Positions 1-10,964 of a stretch of DNA of 64,000 nt are shown in pieces. The translations under genes were made by a program, and so were the position numbers. The stretch comes from Echinometra lucunter (lineage: Eukaryota; Echinodermata; Echinoidea; Camarodonta; Echinometridae), in contig CM057162.1 in the NCBI GenBank assembly GCA_029962745.1, forward strand, positions 14,110,657 to 14,174,656. The letters are read 5' to 3'. The notes beneath the pieces were generated by a model that saw nothing but the letters and a program-made list of their open reading frames with translations, did no database searches and was not told where the DNA came from. The first letter of the stretch is position 1, and each line of letters begins with the position of its first letter.

Positions 1-504
1 TTTACTCTTAACCTGTTGAACATGTTTTGATTTCAGTATAATACACATTTCTCATAGACCCTAGCCCAAGTTATCTTTTACATAGGGCTCAATGTGTTAA
101 AAGGGTAATGGGCAAAGTGGTCATACCAGAGGAAAAAAAAAACAAAACAGGCAATGGAGAGGATGATACTTTATGTTGCGAATGAAGGGCCAGCAAGGTT
201 GAGGATATGAAAAAGCACTATAAAAATGAGTTGTTGAAATGGAATGTCAAATCATTAAAAAGTAACCAACAAACAGAAAAAAGGGGGAAAAGAAAGAAAT
301 AAGATTAAAGGAAAATGCAATGCTTTAAATCAAAAGAAAATACATAAAATGTAGGATTCCTGCAAACCTTTGCAGCTTTTTACAAATGAATTGTGTATGT
401 GAAATCAATGGTTTTGTTAAAGCTAAGGGAGGAGAGGTGATTATGAATAATAAGATTATTGACAGAATCTACAGGGGTGGCCAACTATGTGGAGGTGTTA
501 TAGC
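1..504. other. AT-rich sequence, nothing recognised
   Basis: Unique-looking AT-rich DNA. I see no supported exon, repeat boundary or structural RNA before the tRNA-like segment that starts near 505. Confidence 0.3.
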
Positions 505-566
505 AAAGTTGGTAAGAGCGTGCGTGCTTAATCAAAACGTTGTGAGTTCAAAGTCCTAATTTCGTA
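505..566 (+). repeat. tRNA-like segment, possible SINE head
   Basis: The segment holds GTTGGTAAGAGCGTGCGTG, which resembles an A box, and about 30 bases on GAGTTCAAAGTCC, which resembles a B box. Spacing is right for a tRNA-derived head. There is no clean acceptor stem, so it is not a functional tRNA. It directly precedes a TIR element at 584. It could be chance, and no SINE body is recognised downstream. Confidence 0.3.
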
Positions 567-583
567 CTGATGCCTGGCTCCTT

Positions 584-943
584 AAGGCGCTTTCAGATAT
601 GATGTGACTTTGTGGCGCCACTTTGGGTCCCCAAATTTTTTGTCTACAGTTCTATGGAGTATGGGGTGTCAAAAATATGTCGCCGAGGCAGGACTGATTT
701 TAGTTAGCTGCCTGACTGCAGAAAAATGTGCACCAATCAAATTCCTGAAAAGTAAGTGCAAAATATGTTGTCATGAGATTGTCTGCGCAAGTTTTGACAA
801 GGCTCTCTTTTATTTGAGAGTTGACAAGTCAATATGCATTCATTAGCATAAGTGGCAGCACAAAGTGCATCATATCTGAACACAAAAAATGTGTGCGCAC
901 AAAGTGGCACCACGAAGTGACATCATATCTGAAAGCGCCTTTA
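584..943. mobile_element. MITE-like element with about 42-bp TIRs
   Basis: The left end AAGGCGCTTTCAGATATGAT is mirrored at the right end by ATCATATCTGAAAGCGCCTT. The inverted match continues inward for about 42 bp with few mismatches, through GTGGCGCCACTTTG. A further inverted pair lies inside. The interior has no convincing coding capacity; the open frame at 604-846 is set by the repeat. Flanks read TTAA-like on the left and TTTA-like on the right, so the target duplication is uncertain. This is a non-autonomous DNA transposon. Confidence 0.7.
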
Positions 944-3789
944 GTCTTTCAGCAAGACAATACACCTTTGCTGCACTCTACCTAGGTAGAGGTAATAATA
1001 AAGTTTATGATAATTCATTTTAAGCAACTTAGGCACCCCTTGGATTACAAATATCTTCATTACTATTTTAGGTGAAAAATAAGGCAAGCAGCTGCAGGTA
1101 TGTGCCTTTGGGCAGAGAGGCAAGGTCTTTTAGAAATATAAAGGGAGTTAAACTCAGTAAATGTGAAAATATATTTTAATTCATCTTCAAGTTTAAATTT
1201 TCGAGTTTGTAACTTATGAAAGAAACACAGATGGGCAATTCCACGGTAACAGAATTACAAATCAGAGATTTTTTGCCTACATTTTAAGAGTTCATGTGCT
1301 AATTTTATACTCTGACCTCCTACAATTTAATACTTTACAAATACACTAATTCTTTCACCTCATATCATAAATTTAGAGACATCAGTGGAAAAGAAGATAA
1401 GGTACATGAAATGTTTTGTTTTTCTTTTTTCCCTGTTGGCACAATCTATCATTTCTTTGTAATCATGATCCTTCCCCCTCTGAAAATAGTTCATTACAGA
1501 AGTGTTTACCAAACTTTCGACTTTTTAAAAAAAATGTGCTTTTACTTGACCTGATATATAATGATAACAATAATAATGTAATAATGATGATAATAATAAA
1601 TGGGATTAAGCTGAATCGCTGCCCCATGATTGCCATTGGCCCCCCCCCCCTGTTATATGTTTTATACATATTTGACATCGTTTTGGGTTTGTTTATGACA
1701 CGCCATTATCCACCTAAATGCTTTTTTAGGTTTGCAATATTTTCCTCATTATCGCATATCGAATCACTCATACTCTCAATATCAACTCTTTCTGCTGTTC
1801 TCATTGTTCTCCAATCGAAATAACATAATGACAATTACTCTTAGCCGCACCCATTCAAAAATAGATTATTGCATGCCATACAGAAATAAAATATACTGAA
1901 ACCAAATTCTAATTGCAGGAAAATCCTGAATAATTCAGAGAGAGAGCAGCACTGAGATGTGATAAATAAGTATTATTTTTTCATCCAATCACCATGATTC
2001 TGCTCTTTCAAAGCAGATATGAGTGAACAAAATCCATTAACATGACTAATGCTTTTACTGATACTTCAATATACATAAGAAAACAAGCCTGAAAGAGAGA
2101 TGGCTAAACGGAGAAAATAACAGAATGAGGTGGGACAAAGAACTTTAAAAAAAAATTATGAGAAATGAAGTAAAAATTGGATTATTGTTAATCTTTTAGG
2201 AAACTGAAAATTCATTTCCCTGGATTGGCCTATACTTGATTTGATGAAATAGAAGGACTAAAGTGATCATGTCACAATATTGGTCAGAATATGACAAAAT
2301 GCATTAGAAGTTCATGTAAAATGTAAAGCCTATGACACGAATGATCATCGGCCTACCATTAGCTTTAGCATGTTTAGCAGACGACAATTGGGGGAATGAA
2401 TCGAACAGTGGGGTATCGATTGAACCGTGCGTGCGTGCGATGGCGCTTACACAATTTGTATATTGAGTGTATTGAAAAGAAAGAAGACGAAGCTTCAGCA
2501 AAAGAGGACGGCTTTTCGCCTCTATAATAACAGACCTTATTTTTAGTTTCAATGAGCAAAACTTACATTTTTAGAAAGAGAAAAGTCTGGCCTTTCAGGT
2601 TTACATTCACTAAAAATCACGAAAATGACTGTGTAAAATGCAATGAGCGATTTAAGTAGAGAGCACCACCAAATATCCCAATGTGGGCAATGTAACCGAA
2701 ATCGCTCCATCACAGGGGGAACAACCGCTCCGCGAGAGCTCGCCCTCAAAGGGTTAATACTGTGTGAATGTGCTCATTCCGCAACTTTAACTCTTTCATT
2801 CCAAACTTTTCTACTTTATTACCTTGGTAATGGAATTACCAGAAAATTGTGTGACTTTCAAATCTTTATTTCTATTTGATTTCCTCTGAAATCTACAAGC
2901 CCAGGGGCAGCACCAGGCTATTTTGATGGGAGGGGGGGGGGGGGCGGGATGACCCATAGGTGAATTTATTGAAGTTTTAAATGAAACAAAACAATATAAG
3001 TATAACCCTTTGGAATGTTTGAAGATTCATTCATCTTCATTCATTGCCAGGCATGATCAAACTTCCATCCCCACTATGCCCACCTTTGACTATTTCAGCC
3101 TGTTTCCTCTCTTGTATAACATGTAAAAGTAATGTAAAAGTTCACATTTATTATTCATACTGGTTTCTTTGCCCAATTTATTACAATCAATGGAACCTCT
3201 GAGCTATTCAGAATGAGTCTTGTATAAAACAGATAGATTCCAACTTCTGAATCACCTGACAGTTTGCATGGTAATTCCGTTACCATGTTATTCCATTACC
3301 ACCAATTCGGCCGAATAGAAAGAGATATTCAAATAAGTGCTATTGGAAGTTGTGAGGCATGAGTTTAAATCAGAGAATTTCCAGTCCCTCCAAAGTAGAC
3401 TCACTATTTAGGCTAGGAGGAAAACTTATCCTCTTTTGTGGTGGAATTACACTTATATTGTAGTAGATTTTAAGCACACTTCCTGAAAATATTGATGTGA
3501 TATATATTTCGTACTTTGGAATACGAGTGGCTTACACATTCCCACTATGATGAAAGGGAATGCATAATACATAAAGTGCAGAATATATTTATTTCATGGT
3601 TGTGATTATATTTTGTAAATAGCAAAAAAAGTAATGTAACATCAAATATGCAATTTACCGATACCGATTAAGATAATAATTTTTTTTGGTATAGTTTCTT
3701 TTAATTTAGGGATTTGGCTATATATAATTAAATCAAAATAATTGTTATTTCTATAAATAAGCAAATGATCACCGTTGGTAAAGGTGATG
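944..3789. other. Intergenic or intronic DNA with one TE fragment
   Basis: No exon with convincing splice signals was found. At 2898-2945, AGCCCAGGGGCAGCACCAGG is followed by a 12-base G run, which resembles one end of a hAT-like element, but no partner end was found. Short AAT/ATA repeats lie near 1565-1600. Short open frames on both strands here look like chance. Confidence 0.3.
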
Positions 3790-3895
3790 GACAAACTATC
3801 ACTTCCGAGGCGATCTGGATGTAACTATCTTTCCGAAGTGAAGCTGAGGAAAGATAGTGTATACATCCAGATCGCTGAGGAAGTGACAGTTTGTC
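3790..3895. repeat. 106-bp near-perfect hairpin
   Basis: Arm one (3790-3834, starting GACAAACTATCACTTCC) and arm two (3848-3895, ending GGAAGTGACAGTTTGTC) pair over about 45 bp. There is a small bulge and a few mismatches, with a loop of about 13 bases. The length suits a precursor-like RNA hairpin, but it also suits a tiny foldback element. No promoter or expression evidence is visible. Confidence 0.65.
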
Positions 3896-5030
3896 TCATT
3901 GCCTGAAGCCAAAAGGTGAATTTTTGCTTTATATTCCTCATCTGAAACCATTTAACTGTATAGAAACAAAGAGAATAATTTTACTCCTCTAGGACATGAA
4001 GGAGAAGAATTCTGGTTTAAAAATCAAGGTTTGAAAACAGGAAAGAAGTGACTGCACTGCAAATGCCTGTTTTATTTAGTGCGTATCTTGTGAAACAAGT
4101 ATTGCGCACGTGACTTCTAGCTCTCAGTGGCTCAACAGGTAAGCTGATTGTGATGTCACAAAAGAAAGCAAATAATTACGCTGGATCAGAGTTCTTGCAC
4201 TTTTCTTTCTGCATACGTATGTGCGCGTACTTACAACAAGACGTAAAGATGTGATGGAAAAAAATGGAACAAAAAGGCAGAGTGGCAATGCATTTTTATT
4301 TCGCACATACTCTAAATAATTGATAACGCGTTGTGACTCTATGGGCAAAATTTATTAGCCAAGTGATCAGCGAAATGAAAAAGTTCCATCACCACGGGAT
4401 GACAAACTTTACTCGTCAGGTGATGATTGGTGGGGAAACTGCACTTTATCACATGATTAACTTTTGACCTATCCTATACAGCAAGATTCTTAGTATGTGG
4501 AATATATTGTAAAATAAGCTGATTTTGTGTTTTCCCACACGGAATTGCACAGATGCATCGAGGTGGTAGAGCTGGATGTTTTTAAACATACTTTAAAAAG
4601 GGCAAATGGTATGCAGATGGAGGCAAGTCTATAAGAAAATAAATTCAAGAAATCAAAAGTCTAAAATTCATATAATTTATAAAATAAATTCATAAAATAT
4701 TTTCTTGCTTTGATATGGAATAAAATTATGGATATAGTGACTATATAGTCATGTCTTTGTGTGTGTGCTTTTTAAAGTCTTTCCCTGTACAGTGTGGGGG
4801 TGGGTACATGAAGGAAATTGTGAAAGGAGTCAGTTTTAAAGATGGTTGTGGATTTCTATGAGGTTATGTCATTGCATGGTTTTCCTTTGTAGTTGGTCTT
4901 GCCTTCTATTGATATGTTTTTTTATTCTGTCCTTGGAATGTAATGACATCTCTTATGTTTCATTTTGCATTTATAGTTCCCCATCTTTCTGAGTGGTTTT
5001 AGTGTGTAATGCACATAATAGACATACACT
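3896..5030. other. Unassigned AT-rich DNA
   Basis: There is a GT-rich stretch near 4755-4770 and a short imperfect palindrome around 4386-4430 (CCATCACCAC facing GATGATTGGTGG). I could not support any gene or element. Confidence 0.25.
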
Positions 5031-5085
5031 CCCCTCCATAAGTTTGGGAACACCTGCATTCAGTGCATGTTTTTCTAAACTTGGT
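5028..5085 (+). mobile_element. Possible Tc1/mariner-like terminal fragment
   Basis: ATACACTCCCCTCCATAAGT followed by TTGGGAACACC resembles the outer end of Tc1/mariner elements, which begin at a TA target with a CACT- or CAGTG-type tip. No opposite end was found downstream, so it is a fragment at best. Confidence 0.25.
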
Positions 5086-5402
5086 AGACTCTATTGAAAT
5101 TCAGGCTCATAGCACAGCTGTATTTTTGTTTTAAAGTGAAGACTACACACCAGTGTACATTTTCTCATTGATTCAGACAAATTTAAAGCTCTTAAAGGGA
5201 TCGCTTAACTTTGTCTCCTTTAAAAAAAAAAAGTGATGACTTGGCTAATGCAGCCAACATTAATTTCAAACATTATGGTCATACAGGAATCGACATGATT
5301 TTACAGGCCAATCGCGCATCTACTTATCAAGATATTTATGATTATAGATTTATATTTTTAGGTGTACGGCTGTACGTCTAAAACTTATAATGGTTGACAT
5401 AC

Positions 5403-5592
5403 CTCCCTCTGCCGGCAGCTGTGAATGTGCTAGGCGGCCAGCTCCGGCCACTATGGGCTCATCGATCTCTACCTCAGTCCAGCTAGCTTTGGGCAGCTGC
5501 GGCTCGAATAGCGCTAGCACTCCAAATGTGTTCTTCAAATCCCGTGGTACACGAACGTAAACACACGCTCTCGATCTTAAGCTCAGCTGCAT
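5403..5592 (-). CDS. Candidate first coding exon, - strand, unidentified
   Basis: Read on the - strand, an ATG at 5592-5590 is preceded in frame by a stop and opens 63 codons with no stop. The exon ends exactly at a good splice donor (exon GGGAG, intron GTATGTC) at 5403/5402, leaving phase 1. The stretch is clearly more GC- and CpG-rich than its surroundings. The peptide begins MQLSLRSRACVYVRVPRDLK and I do not recognise it. A second frame is also open through much of the exon, so it could be a noncoding first exon. No partner exon was found at lower coordinates. Its position about 300 bp head-to-head with the small + strand gene supports a real transcription start. Confidence 0.3.
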
Positions 5593-5890
5593 GGATTAGA
5601 TCTGCACAGGAAGTTCTTGACGTGGGGCGGTTTCGATGAAATCGGTCGCAGGAAATTCTTTTCAAGATTGATCAATGTAAGTTGCTCGATTGAAAATAAT
5701 TCCGTATTTTTAATTAGATCTATGTATGTGTATATTTGAAAAAAAATATGCCCAACAAAAATACGGAAGCGGTCGTATCTGTGACTTGGTCTTTCCTTAC
5801 GAACCAACTAACGTTAGGCGGCAGTGCTAGTGCAGTGCAGTGATCATCTTGCTGTGTATGTTGTGGTCGTTGGTCGTGCCGTAGTCAATC
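5593..5890. promoter_or_regulatory. Candidate bidirectional promoter
   Basis: This interval lies between two outward-facing candidate start codons (5592 on - and 5891 on +). It contains CpG-bearing stretches such as GGCGGTTTCGATGAAATCGG and GGAAGCGGTCGTATC. No TATA box is obvious at a fitting distance on either side, as is common for CpG-type divergent promoters. The call depends on the two flanking exon calls. Confidence 0.3.
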
Positions 5891-7582
5891 ATGAGTGAGT
5901 CTCTAACGTGTTTAGCAATAAAATACATATTATTCAAGTAAACTAACAGTAGTGTGTTCATCTTTTATAAAATTTATGCCCTGCTGAAGTCTGAGCTGAA
6001 TCATCGAAACCATTCGGTTGTTGCTGAATAGAACTTAGTTTTCGATGTTGATGGGCAAAAGACTGCTCAATCGCCATTGGTTTCCAGGCCATTATCTACG
6101 CCAGAGCTCCGGCCTGTCTGGCTTAGTCGATGAGAGTGGCGAGTTGTATGAAGAGCTTTTGCAGGCTGTAGCACTGCAAGTGAACTGAGAAAAAGGATTA
6201 GAAAAATATTTCTGTTTTCGTTTCTGTTTACCTTCCATTCTTTGATTGGACCGAATTTTCTGTCTCCCGTTTTTCAAGTTAGTGGGTGTCCATGAAAATT
6301 GAAACGAATGCAGGACCTATTAAAAAAAAATCACAAATCGAGTTAGTCGTAGAGTCTGTGTGCGTAGGTTCCTGGGCTCTGAGAAGACAGAAAAATCTGT
6401 CGCCGTATGGGGCATTTTAAGAATAAAATTGGCATTTGTTGTGTAGTCAGACGTAGTCTCTGCAGAACAACTGTTGATGTCAGAGACTGATGTTTTCCCC
6501 TCTAGATCTAGGCTCCAAGCAACAGCTCATACAGAAACATGGAGATGGCCGTACGCAGCGGGGGGGGGGGGGGGCAGTTTACTGAAAACTTTCACAAAAT
6601 TCACCAAAAGTGTGCACCAAATCCTTAAATTGCACTTTCAAAAATATAAAGGCGCCCCCATGACGAGCTTGGTCGCTTCACTCCCTTACTTTCAAGTTTC
6701 TTCAAAAAATTTTGCATGTCTTGCCCCCCCCCCCCAGGAAAAAAAAAATTCTGCATACGGCTCACGGCTCTGTCAGGGGAGGGGTGTTTAAAAATTTGGG
6801 ATGATAAAGAAAGTCTACTGAAAAATAAAATGAAAGATTTTTTTTTTCTCCTTTTGCACTTTGCTTCGTTTTTCTCCTCTTTTTTTGTGAAGGATATTTT
6901 CAACTTTTTCCCAGTCAGACATTTCAGCTGTATTCATTTAGTTCCAGTTTTAAATATTTTGTCATTATTGTCTCCAATTCATCCTCATTATTTAGATGAC
7001 ACATCCAACAAGGGTGAAAGGTACTCTCTGTTCTGTCACCTGTCCAGTTGTGGAGGGATCATTGCTGGTACAGCGCTTGCTTGTGAACTGATGCTATTGG
7101 TGAGTTGGTCGTATAAAGCCATGTACTTGTTTTGTTTTTCTCTAGTTTGTTAATAAAATTGACTCTCAATTAATAGGCATCTTATCTTTATGTCGTGCGA
7201 AAGAATGTGTCCATAACGCGAAATGGAAAATTATTGAAAACAAAATTCTTCAATGATTGATAATTTCACAGGTAGCATGTCGACCTTGTGAATTGCTATA
7301 CAGTCTTCTTGTGGCATGATCTTTGCAAAAAATTCTATTCCAATATATTGAAAATTATGCATATTTGTATTTTGCATTCCAGACACATTCTCTCACACAG
7401 CGACAGTTGTAAAGACAAAAAGCCTCGTAAGAATAGCAGCGGCAGTAAACATTTTTCTTTTCCTTTTTCTTTATTATGTTTAATGGGGGTGGGGGGATGG
7501 GGTCCATCCACAACTGCTTTTAGCCTCTAGTTTTAGGCAGCACAATTTTTTGCTCCTAGCGGCAGTTTAACCCCCCCCCCCC

Positions 7583-7620
<38 letters not shown>

Positions 7621-8401
7621 GGGGGTATCCATTCCCATTTCAATTTTTTTTATCACAAATCTCCATTTAATGACCTTAGCTCTCAAGCTTTATAAAAATA
7701 CTTATTTGTTTTTACTGGAGCTCTCTGTGATTTCATCATGTTAATTCTCATGTATTTCTTTGTTTTTTGGCCAGAGCACTTTTTCAGTTTACAAGAGCTT
7801 TTTTAGAGCTCATGTGAGCTAAATCCCTCACTGCTAGGCACTGCTCCCTTATATTATTTCCACTGCTTTCAAGACTTTTTTCAGCCTTATTTATATTTTA
7901 AGTTCTGTTTTTTTTTTCACCAAGTATTACTACATAGTGACAGATTTAGGAGGACCATTGTATTTCTAGTGTGAATCCTCCAGTAGAACTATACCCCATA
8001 ATGAAAATGAAATTTCAAATCCAGGCCTCCACACCTTAATTTTTTGTTTTGTTTTTGTTTTGTTTTGTTCAGTAAGCCCTGTTGACACTGATATTTTATG
8101 GGTCTGAAATGATTTCCTTTTTTTTTTTTTGGGGGGGGGTAGCCCTGTTATTGCCGACCCACAATTTATCACATAAAAAATTAATATATATTTAAAATCA
8201 TGATACAATTTAATTCAATATTATAAGAGCATATTAGGTGACTTACACTTATTTTTTTTCTCCCCTTTTCAATTTCAGAATCTTGATGACTGGATGCAAA
8301 AGTACTTCTACAAGACCAGCATTCTCCCTTTGATCTTTAGACAAGGAGGGGGGCGGCGAGGCCTTCAGTTGATCCTTGAGAATCGCATGAATGTATTTTG
8401 A
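5891..8401 (+). CDS. Three-exon small-protein gene, unidentified
   Basis: Exon 1 supplies only ATGA (5891-5894) before a donor GTGAGT, leaving phase 1; an upstream ATG in the leader stops at once. Exon 2 (6996-7099) follows a TTATTTAG acceptor, accepts phase 1 and ends phase 0 at a strong donor GTGAGT. Exon 3 (8279-8401) follows a long pyrimidine tract ending TTTCAG, starts phase 0 and ends in TGA. The spliced product is 76 residues. Residues 18-36 (SSCGGIIAGTALACELMLL) are hydrophobic enough for a single membrane segment. Then comes an aromatic stretch (DDWMQKYFYK) and a basic Gly/Arg patch near residues 57-64. I do not recognise the family. The agreement of three phases and four splice sites is the main evidence. 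A missed exon, or exon 1 belonging to another transcript, remains possible. Intron 1 carries a MITE. Confidence 0.45.
6544..6764 (+). mobile_element. MITE, GGCCGTACGCAG family, copy 1
   Basis: The left end GATGGCCGTACGCAGCGGGG and the right end TTCTGCATACGGCTCA are inverted. A G run inside the left end is mirrored by a C run inside the right end. The interior matches the copies at 11785-12022 and 35631-35875, including CCAAATCCTT and the CATGACGAGCT region. It lies in intron 1 of the small gene. It has no coding capacity. Confidence 0.7.
7569..7615. repeat. C tract joined to long A tract
   Basis: About 14 C are followed directly by more than 30 A. It lies within intron 2 of the small gene. 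A poly(A) run of this length could be the tail of a decayed retrocopy, but no body was recognised. Confidence 0.6.
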
Positions 8402-8483
8402 GTGATAATCAAGAATGGAACACTATGGAGATAAAATTTCTTTCACGGAAGTCTTTTCTTCAAACATTGAAACTATTGGAGGA

Positions 8484-8489
8484 AATAAA
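8484..8489 (+). terminator. Poly(A) signal of the small-protein gene
   Basis: AATAAA lies 83 bp after the stop codon at 8399-8401 and is followed by a T/GT-rich stretch (TTTTGTTTTTATTC), as expected for a cleavage and polyadenylation site. Confidence 0.4.
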
Positions 8490-8584
8490 TTTGAAATTTA
8501 TTTTGTTTTTATTCATTGTTTTACAATTCTATTGTTTTCAAAATTTTGATGGATTTCTTTGTTTTTCAACTTTGACCTCTTTTA

Positions 8585-9414
8585 CGCCTCCGCCCACCAT
8601 GGGTGGTTGCCGGAGGCATTATGTTTTCGGATTGTCCATCCTTCCCGTTTTCGTTTTCTCGATAACTTAAGAATCGTTTGACGGATCAACTTCAAACTTG
8701 GCTCGTGTATGCATATTGGAGGGACAATGATCTGATTAGATTTTGGAGTGTCAAGGTCAAGGTCATAGAGGTAATAATACACATAAAAATGGCTCGTTCT
8801 CGCGATAACTAAAGAACCATTTGACAAATTGGCTTCAAACTTGGCTCATGTATGCATATGGGAGGGACAATGATCTGATTAGATTTTGAAGTCTCAAGGT
8901 CAAAGGTCAAAGGTCATAGAGGTCATTATGTACATAGAAATGGTTCTTTATCGCAATAACTCAACAACCATTTGATGGATCAACTTCAAACTTAATTCAT
9001 GTATGCATTTGGGAAGAACAATGATCTAATTAGATTTTGGAGTGTCAATGTCAAAGATCAAAGGTCATAGAGTTCATTATGTACATGGAAATGGTCCATT
9101 CTCGTGATAACTCAACCATTTGACAGAGCAGCTTCATACTTGGCACATGTGTGCATATGGGAGGGATAATGATGTGATTAGATTTTTGGGTCTCAAGGTT
9201 GAAGGTCAAAGGTCATAAAGGTCATTATATACATGATAATTGCTTGTTCTTGCGATAACTTAACAACTTCATCTCCAAACTTGGATGCATATGGAAGTCT
9301 CATAATTGTTTCAGATTTGGGGGTCACAAGGTCAAAGATGTCATTTTATGCATGAAAATAAAAAAATCAATATAAATGTTCCATATATTTCCGATCTGGC
9401 AATTGCGGAGGCAT
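8585..9414. mobile_element. Hairpin-ended element with five 148-bp internal repeats
   Basis: It opens with a hairpin (GCCTCCG at 8586, CGGAGGC at 8611) and closes with GCGGAGGCAT at 9405-9414. Between them, five diverged units of about 148 bp repeat. Each carries GATAACT...CATTTGA, CTTCAAACTTGGCTC, ATGATCTGATTAGATTTTGG and a terminal cluster of GGTCA half-sites. There is no coding capacity. The same plan, with other terminal words, recurs at 19979-21086, 39498-39962 and 58159-58624. It is a non-autonomous transposon of a class I cannot name. Confidence 0.65.
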
Positions 9415-9746
9415 AAATTTCTACAATGCGCGGTCGAGGATTCATCTAATTTGTTGTTGAATTGTGCTGTTTTGGGGTCTTATCTGGACAACTGTTAAGT
9501 TAAAATTAATAACTGCTTTTAAAAAGACTTTTAGGTGATGATAGATAGGAGAAAATGTAGTTTCCCATTCATTTGGTACATAAAACACAGAAATTCTTTG
9601 TTTAGGGCTGGCATGAGGTTACTAAAGGTCACAGCAGTCAATAAACTGTACAAAGGATTCCCATGAACTTGATGTCAATAGATGTGCATTTCATTTGGTA
9701 TTTCATATTCATTTCGTTCATAAAGTCATTTGTAAGTCTCTGAACA
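9415..9746. other. Unassigned spacer
   Basis: AT-rich DNA following the hairpin-ended element; nothing recognised. Confidence 0.25.
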
Positions 9747-9915
9747 GCTTTATGAAACAGCCCCCAAGCTTCCCAGGGGAGCGTTTATCGAGTGTCTTGG
9801 CAGTGACTTTCACAAACAAATTTGTTCTCAGCCGATCAGATGCAAGGATTTTACTTGCATAAAACAGTTAAAACAGTAAAAATCACAGATAAGACTATTT
9901 ATGAAACGCTGCCCT
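9747..9915. mobile_element. MITE-like element, TTTATGAAAC ends
   Basis: The left end CTTTATGAAACAGCCC and the right end TATTTATGAAACGCTGCCC sit about 165 bp apart, with CAAATTTGTTCTCAGCCGATC and GATGCAAGGATTTTACTTGC between. The same internal words (GCAAGGATTT, AAATTTG, AGCCAATCAG) recur at 28700-28800 and 34903-35010, and a related inverted-ended copy lies at 32255-32418. It is a small dispersed repeat family. Confidence 0.5.
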
Positions 9916-10222
9916 GGTTTTAGACCACAGAAGAGATCATTTGAGAGAATAATGAAACATACAGATATACCATCAGTGGGCGAAAGATGGGAATTGGGAG
10001 TAAAAGTGGGACAGGTGGATACAGGAGAGATGGTGAAATAATGCAAGAAGAGAGATTAGGAGAATAAATAGAGTGACGTAGAATGGGCAGTGGGTGGATG
10101 GGAGAGAGAGGAGGGATTGATGGAGGTAAAAGAAAGAGATACTGAATGAGAAGACTAGTAGACAGAGGAGGCTAAGAAGAGGAAATATCAAAAGATATAA
10201 AAATGAAGGGGAAGAAGGAGCA

Positions 10223-10370
10223 GAGGCATTGCTAGAGGGGTGGGGTGATGATACCATGTAAATTGAATGTTGTTTTAGTGTTCAAATTTCTTTTGATGGA
10301 GGGAAGGGGGTAGGTCTGTTTTTATTTTGAAAATCTCGGGGACCTCCCCCCCCCCCCCCCCCCCCGAGTC
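10223..10370. mobile_element. Degenerate hAT-type end plus C tract
   Basis: GCATTGCTAGAGGGGTGGGG resembles the tip of the 1.6-kb hAT-like element at 32685 (GCGTTGCTAGAGGGGGAGG). A run of about 20 C follows near 10347. No clean right end or target duplication was found. Confidence 0.35.
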
Positions 10371-10582
10371 GGCTCCTTTTTTAATTCCACACTTTCGCTT
10401 GGGATTTTTTTTTTTGGACTGGTTGTCTACGTGTATTGTATTTTACTATGTGTAAATTGTACTCAGTTGACAAAAAAAGATTGATACATGAGAATGCAAC
10501 CTTGACATCAATGTGCCTCCATTGAATGAAGAAGAAAAAGAATGAACAGTGAAAGTTTGGGGAAAATCAGGCAGTCAAGTGT

Positions 10583-10964
10583 TATGAACTTTGAAAGTTT
10601 AAGTAAATCCTTATTATGGGATCTTTGAATCGGCAACTTAGCCAGGATCTGTGATGTCATCGTGGACAACTCTCCATTCATTTTTTTAAACAGAATTCAT
10701 TAATTTCTTTATTTTCAAGAAAAATAAAAATTCTTTTTGATTTATAGTTTTAGTATGATGTGACTATATCAATTCTGCAAGCATTATGGAAAGAATTATA
10801 TTGATTCGTGAATTGAAATTTCATATTTGAAATCAATTTTTGGGGGAAAAATCATGTACAAAATGAATTGAGAGTTGAGCAGGATGACATCACAGATGCT
10901 GGCAAAGTTTTCCAACTCAAGGACCCCCATAACAGAGATTTACTGTTACTTTCAAACTTCATAG
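10583..10964. mobile_element. Palindromic (foldback) element, GATGTCATC family
   Basis: The sequence is an imperfect long palindrome: TATGAACTTTGAAAG on the left is answered by CTTTCAAACTTCATA on the right. Arms of about 100 bp contain GGCAACTTAGCCAGG, CTGTGATGTCATC and ACTCTCCATTCAT. The same ordered words occur in each arm of the palindrome at 14871-15435, so both belong to one family. It has no open reading frame of its own. Confidence 0.55.

Noticed and set aside
505..566. A functional tRNA gene
   Set aside because: Box-like words only; no acceptor stem or complete cloverleaf could be drawn.
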